Part shown: one piece after another, positions 60,273 through 64,000 of the stretch
How the letters are laid out: each line of letters opens with the position of its first letter
Numbering within the stretch: the stretch's first letter is position 1
Origin: an uncultured Pelagibacteraceae bacterium
GTDB taxonomy: Bacteria > Pseudomonadota > Alphaproteobacteria > Pelagibacterales > Pelagibacteraceae
DNA length: 64,000 bases
NCBI GenBank assembly: GCA_902579115.1
Contig: CACHFP010000001.1
Location: 186,001 to 250,000 of the forward strand
Direction of reading: 5' to 3'
Translations under genes and position numbers: made by a program
The notes under the pieces: model-generated
The model's input: the letters and a program-made list of their open reading frames with translations, nothing else
Told to the model about the DNA's origin: nothing
The model's database searches: none

Positions 60273-60952
60273 TGAGTGAAAAACCGCACATTGTAAAATC
60301 TTACGAAGAGCAACTTCAGTTATTAAAAGATACAATAGTGAAAATGGGAACTGGAGTTGAGAAACAGCTTGAAAACACTATTCAATCTTTAGTTAAAAAA
60401 GACATTAGTTTAGCAGAAAAATCTATCAAAGATGACGAATTGACTGATAAGTATGAAATAAATATAGAAGAGCAAGTTGTAAATTTGATTGTCTTAAGGC
60501 AACCTATGGCAATAGATTTAAGAGAAACAGTTGTTGCCTTAAAAGTTTCTTCAGACTTAGAGAGAATTGGTGATTTAGCAAAAAACATCTCAAAACGATT
60601 AACTAAAATTGGAACTGATTTACCTAATGATATTACTAAAAATTTCGAAATAGCTGGTTTAAAAGCATCAAAACAAGTCAATGCAGTTTTAAATTCGTAT
60701 TTACATAGAGCTAAAGATACAGCAGAAAATGTTTGGAATTCTGATGAAGAAATAGATCAAATGACTAATTCTAATATGGAAGCTGCAGTAAAGCATTTAG
60801 AAAAAAATAAAAACGATATACAAAAAGTAACCCAACTACTTTTCATGCTTAAAAATATTGAGAGGATTGGAGATCATGCAACCAATATTGCAGAGCAAGT
60901 TTATTTTCTGATTACAGGAGATTATTTAGAGGGAGACCGACCAAAAGGATAA
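60272..60952 (+). CDS. phoU: Phosphate signalling protein PhoU
   Basis: 226 residues, two three-helix PhoU repeats, each with a metal-binding E/D-rich motif (SSDLERIGDLAKNI and MLKNIERIGDHATNIAEQ). Links Pst transporter state to PhoR activity and dampens PhoB. Lies between pstB and phoB with one-base overlaps on each side. Confidence 0.96.
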   Translation: MSEKPHIVKSYEEQLQLLKDTIVKMGTGVEKQLENTIQSLVKKDISLAEKSIKDDELTDKYEINIEEQVVNLIVLRQPMAIDLRETVVALKVSSDLERIGDLAKNISKRLTKIGTDLPNDITKNFEIAGLKASKQVNAVLNSYLHRAKDTAENVWNSDEEIDQMTNSNMEAAVKHLEKNKNDIQKVTQLLFMLKNIERIGDHATNIAEQVYFLITGDYLEGDRPKG

Positions 60953-61635
60953 TGAGGGCAAATTTATTCATTGTTGAAGATGAAATGCCCATCGTAACTT
61001 TACTTAAATACAATTTAGAAAAAGAGGGTCACAAAGTTGATTATGCAGTCAATGGAGAAGACGCTATTAGAAATATAAAGGAAAAAAATCCTGATTTAAT
61101 TTTATTAGATTGGATGTTGCCAGATATTTCAGGTGTTGAAGTCTGTAAAAATTTGAAAAGAAGCAATCTTCACAAAAATATCCCAATCATTATGTTAACA
61201 GCCAAAGATGAGGAAGAAGACAAACTTAAAGGATTTGAAACAGGAGCTGATGACTATGTAACTAAGCCATTCAGCCAAAAAGAACTTATTGCAAGAATTA
61301 ACGCTTTATTAAAGAGATCTAAACCAAGTGTTGCCGCTGATGTTGTAGTATTTGAGGATCTTAAAGTAGATAGAGTTCAACGAAGAGTTTATAGAGCAGA
61401 TAAACAAGTTATAGTCGGCCCAACCGAATTTAAACTAATTGATTTTTTAATAAAGAATCCAAAAAGAGTATATTCGCGTGAGCAACTTCTAAATTCTGTA
61501 TGGGGAGATGATATTTATGTTGAGTCCAGAACTATAGATGTTCATATAAGAAGACTAAGAAAAGCAATAAATATTGATGGCAAGAAAGATCTTATCAGAA
61601 CAGTAAGATCTGCTGGCTATTCCTTAGATGTTTGA
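60952..61635 (+). CDS. phoB: Phosphate regulon response regulator PhoB
   Basis: 227 residues. Receiver domain with acidic pocket VEDE, phospho-accepting Asp53 in LLDWMLPD and Lys in DDYVTKPF; C-terminal winged-helix (OmpR/PhoB) domain with VGPTEFKLIDFLIKNP and RTIDVHIRRLRKAI. Would bind the Pho boxes at plcP and pstS. End overlaps the convergent sixA by 19 bases. Confidence 0.96.
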   Translation: MRANLFIVEDEMPIVTLLKYNLEKEGHKVDYAVNGEDAIRNIKEKNPDLILLDWMLPDISGVEVCKNLKRSNLHKNIPIIMLTAKDEEEDKLKGFETGADDYVTKPFSQKELIARINALLKRSKPSVAADVVVFEDLKVDRVQRRVYRADKQVIVGPTEFKLIDFLIKNPKRVYSREQLLNSVWGDDIYVESRTIDVHIRRLRKAINIDGKKDLIRTVRSAGYSLDV

Positions 61636-62141
61636 AGATCTTTTGGCTTTATAAATGATATTAATTTTCCTTTAACTTTTGATAACTTTTCCCAATCATT
61701 GAAATTAAAACTTATTTCAGCAACGGCTGCAGTAGGAAATTTTCTTTTTAAATTTTCAAATTGTTCAGAGTTTTCTTTAAGACAGATTCGATTTATGAGT
61801 TCACTAATTGAAGGTTCATGATTGATTAAAAGTAAAGTTTTATAATTATCAACTGTTTGTTTTAAGATATGAATAATTTCATCCTCACTAGCATGATAAA
61901 GCGCTTTTTTTTTAATAATTTTCTTAAAACTGATTTTTTCTGACAATATATTTAATGTTTGAATTGTCCTTTTAGAGGATGAGCAATAAACTAAATCAAA
62001 TTTTAATTTCTTTTTAATAAAAAATTCACAAATTAATTTTGCTGAATTTACCCCTCTTTTATTCAATGGCCTGTCATGATCATCTAAATTTGGAAAATCC
62101 CAACTAGATTTAGCATGTCTCATCGCATATAATTTAAACAT
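61617..62141 (-). CDS. sixA: SixA-like phosphohistidine phosphatase
   Basis: 174-residue histidine phosphatase: MRHAKSSWD with the nucleophilic His near residue 8, DRPLNKRG and a second His in LLINHEPSISELI. SixA removes phosphate from His of HPt proteins (ArcB, NPr). Divergent from ppk1 by 22 bases and tail-to-tail with phoB. A link to phospho-signalling or polyphosphate here is conjecture. Confidence 0.86.
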   Translation of the reverse strand: MFKLYAMRHAKSSWDFPNLDDHDRPLNKRGVNSAKLICEFFIKKKLKFDLVYCSSSKRTIQTLNILSEKISFKKIIKKKALYHASEDEIIHILKQTVDNYKTLLLINHEPSISELINRICLKENSEQFENLKRKFPTAAVAEISFNFNDWEKLSKVKGKLISFIKPKDLQTSKE

Positions 62142-62163
62142 ATTTTTAATTTAACATTTAAAT

Positions 62164-64000
62164 ATGTCGAAAGCATCATTTTCAGAAAACGCTAATATTA
62201 GCAATCAACTCATAAACAGAGAATTATCTTGGCTTCAGTTTAATGATCGTGTTTTGGAAGAATCAAAAGATAAAACAAATCCTCTATTTGAAAGAGTAAA
62301 ATTTTTATCAATCGCAGGTACAAATTTAGATGAATTTTTTATGGTAAGAGTCGCTGGACTTTTTAATCAAATTAAAGATGGTTTTGACGAATTAAGCGCA
62401 GATGGATTAACTGCAGAGGATCAATTGAATAGGGTCGTATTAAAAACTAAAGATCTATTAAAGAAGCAAAACGAAGCATTCCTAGAGTTGAAAAAAGAGC
62501 TATCGAAAGAAAAAATTTTCATTCGAAAAATGTCAGAACTAAATAAGAAGGATCTTATGTATCTAAGAGATTATTTTCAGGAAACAATTTATCCTATAAT
62601 AACACCTACTGCCATTGACCCATCACATCCCTTTCCTTTTATACCAAATAAAGGCCAAGCAATTTTACTAAGAATGACTAGAATAAAAAAAAAAAGAGAA
62701 CTAAATGCAATTATAGTTATACCAAGAGCACTTCCAAAATTTGTATCTCTAAACAATTCTGAAACAATAAATGAATTTGTCACAATTGATGACGTAATTT
62801 GTAAATTTGCTAATGAAATATTTCCAGACCATAATATCGAGGCAAGTTTGCAGTTTAAAATAATTAGAGACAGCGAAATTGAAATAGATGATGAAGCTGC
62901 TGATCTTGTGAGATATTTTGAAAAAGCAATTAAGAAAAGAAGAAGGGGAAACGTAGTTAAACTCGAAGTAATCACTAATTCAAACAAAAAACTTTTAAAT
63001 TTTATTTCAAAAAAATTTAAAATGGATGAAGACCATATTTATGAGGTTGAAGGATTGATTGGAATACAAGATATAGATGAAATTTGTAAAAAGAAAGATC
63101 CAAAGCTGAGATTTAAAAAGTTTAATCCTAGAGAAGTTGAAAGATTGAAGGAATTTGATGATAAATTTTTTTCAGCTATAAGAAGTAAAGATTTTGTTGT
63201 ACACCACCCTTTTGAAACTTTTGATGTAGTAATTCAATTTTTAGAAGCTGCAGCAAAAGATCCCAAAGTTATCGGTATCAAACAAACTTTGTATCGAACC
63301 ACACCTGACTCTCCTATCGTAAAAGCACTAAGTAGAGCAGCAGAAAACGGAAAAGTTGTTACAGCCGTAATAGAAATAAAAGCTCGATTTGATGAGGAAG
63401 CTAATATTGAATTATCTAGGAAACTAGAGAAAGCTGGCGTTCAAATTGTTTACGGATTCGCAAAATATAAAACGCATGCGAAGGCAAGTTTAGTTTTAAG
63501 AAAAGAAGGAGCTAAAACGCGAAGCTATGTTCACTTAGGTACAGGAAACTATCATCCAATTAACGCAAAAATTTATACTGACTTATCACTGTTTAGCTCT
63601 AATCAAGACTTGGCCAAAGATGTCGAAAAATTTTTCAATTATGTAACTGGTTATGCAAAACCAAAAAAATTGAATAAAATTTTTATGTCTCCATTAAATA
63701 GCAGGAATTTTTTTGAAGAAAAAATTGAAAATGAAATTGTAAATGTAAGTAAAGGAAAACCTGCAGAAATATGGGCAAAAATGAATTCTCTTGTAGACCC
63801 TGGAATTATTAAGAAATTTTATGAAGCTTCGAACGCAGGAGTAAAAATAAATTTATCAGTAAGAGGAGTGTGTTGCTTAAGACCTGGAATTAAAGGTCAA
63901 TCTGAAAATATAAAAGTAAAAAGCCTTATTGGCAGATTTTTAGAACACTCAAGAATTTATTGTTTTGCAAATGGTAGCTCTATGCCCTCTCGAGAGAATC
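62164..64000 (+). CDS. ppk1: Polyphosphate kinase 1 (3' end outside window)
   Basis: Open from the ATG at 62164 to the window end (612 complete codons; full enzymes are about 690-720 residues). N-terminal LINRELSWLQFNDRVLEE is diagnostic; GTNLDEFFMVRVAGL, the head domain PTAIDPSHPFPFIPN, the IGIKQTLYRT nucleotide segment, the autophosphorylated His in KTHAKASL (about residue 437), GTGNYHP and LEHSRIYCF with the second conserved His are all present. Makes polyphosphate from ATP; placement next to pst-phoUB suggests phosphate storage after uptake. Confidence 0.96.
   Translation, partial: MSKASFSENANISNQLINRELSWLQFNDRVLEESKDKTNPLFERVKFLSIAGTNLDEFFMVRVAGLFNQIKDGFDELSADGLTAEDQLNRVVLKTKDLLKKQNEAFLELKKELSKEKIFIRKMSELNKKDLMYLRDYFQETIYPIITPTAIDPSHPFPFIPNKGQAILLRMTRIKKKRELNAIIVIPRALPKFVSLNNSETINEFVTIDDVICKFANEIFPDHNIEASLQFKIIRDSEIEIDDEAADLVRYFEKAIKKRRRGNVVKLEVITNSNKKLLNFISKKFKMDEDHIYEVEGLIGIQDIDEICKKKDPKLRFKKFNPREVERLKEFDDKFFSAIRSKDFVVHHPFETFDVVIQFLEAAAKDPKVIGIKQTLYRTTPDSPIVKALSRAAENGKVVTAVIEIKARFDEEANIELSRKLEKAGVQIVYGFAKYKTHAKASLVLRKEGAKTRSYVHLGTGNYHPINAKIYTDLSLFSSNQDLAKDVEKFFNYVTGYAKPKKLNKIFMSPLNSRNFFEEKIENEIVNVSKGKPAEIWAKMNSLVDPGIIKKFYEASNAGVKINLSVRGVCCLRPGIKGQSENIKVKSLIGRFLEHSRIYCFANGSSMPSREN

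Noticed and set aside
1..64000. tRNA, rRNA, insertion sequences, prophage, CRISPR arrays, attachment sites
   Set aside because: None seen: no repeat-spacer pattern, no transposase or integrase motifs, and gaps are too short or lack cloverleaf sequences. A covariance search for tRNAs would settle it.

Overview
The window looks like a chromosomal segment of a streamlined, AT-rich marine alphaproteobacterium of the SAR11/Pelagibacterales type, or a nearby AT-rich lineage. Reasons: strongly A/T-biased codon use and Lys/Asn/Ile-rich proteins; genes packed with 1-20 base overlaps or gaps; no insertion sequences, prophage, CRISPR, tRNA or rRNA genes; and alphaproteobacterial gene orders such as a ChvG-type kinase next to ahcY, tsaE-amgK-murU, and aroA-cmk-rpsA-ihfB-pyrF-trpF-trpB-trpA-accD-folC. 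Assignment to a particular clade is inference.

Layout. 1-4.6 kb: 3' part of a ChvG-like sensor kinase, ahcY, tsaE, and a probable MurNAc-recycling pair (amgK, murU). 4.6-12.1 kb: gpmA, a VanZ-like protein, a secreted nuclease, a transglycosylase-like lipoprotein, then on the minus strand msrA-sseA-RND adaptor-RND pump. 12.1-25.6 kb: a mixed housekeeping block (DMT exporter, AlkA-type glycosylase, purine phosphoribosyltransferase with an AzgA-type permease, hsp20 with a heat-shock promoter and a ROSE-like RNA thermometer, oligopeptidase B, DnaJ-domain protein, GT9, DapA-like lyase, cfa, a Lys/Arg-rich coiled-coil protein, a metallo-hydrolase, a YbgC-like thioesterase). 25.7-31.4 kb: purEK and a minus-strand run of small-molecule enzymes that includes two very small genes coupled to their neighbours. 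31.4-37 kb: a divergent RlmN, a DraG-fold protein with lost metal ligands, then rmuC-sbcB behind a strong promoter and a tandem-repeat structured leader, and a thioredoxin. 37-49.4 kb: one long minus-strand superoperon from rnd, kdsD, lptC and lptB through aroA, cmk, rpsA, ihfB, pyrF, trpFBA, accD and folC.

49.4-64 kb: a complex I 39-kDa-like protein and an SMR-type protein, then a phosphate region. A lipid kinase gene diverges from plcP-agt (phospholipase C and glycosyltransferase for swapping phospholipid for glycolipid), followed by phoR, an unknown secreted protein, pstS-pstC-pstA-pstB-phoU-phoB, a SixA phosphatase and the 5' part of ppk1. Near-matching PhoB-box repeats lie upstream of both plcP and pstS. 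The region therefore looks like one phosphate-stress locus: sensing (PhoR/PhoB/PhoU), uptake (Pst), membrane lipid replacement (PlcP/Agt/DagK) and polyphosphate storage (Ppk).

The best candidates for something undescribed are the duplicated hairpin leader in front of rmuC (33544-33700), the heat-shock 5' UTR of hsp20, a tryptophan synthase beta chain altered at normally invariant active-site positions, several family members lacking defining residues (DraG-like, SMR, hairpin-less RND adaptor), and a set of tiny genes with good ribosome sites or stop-start coupling.
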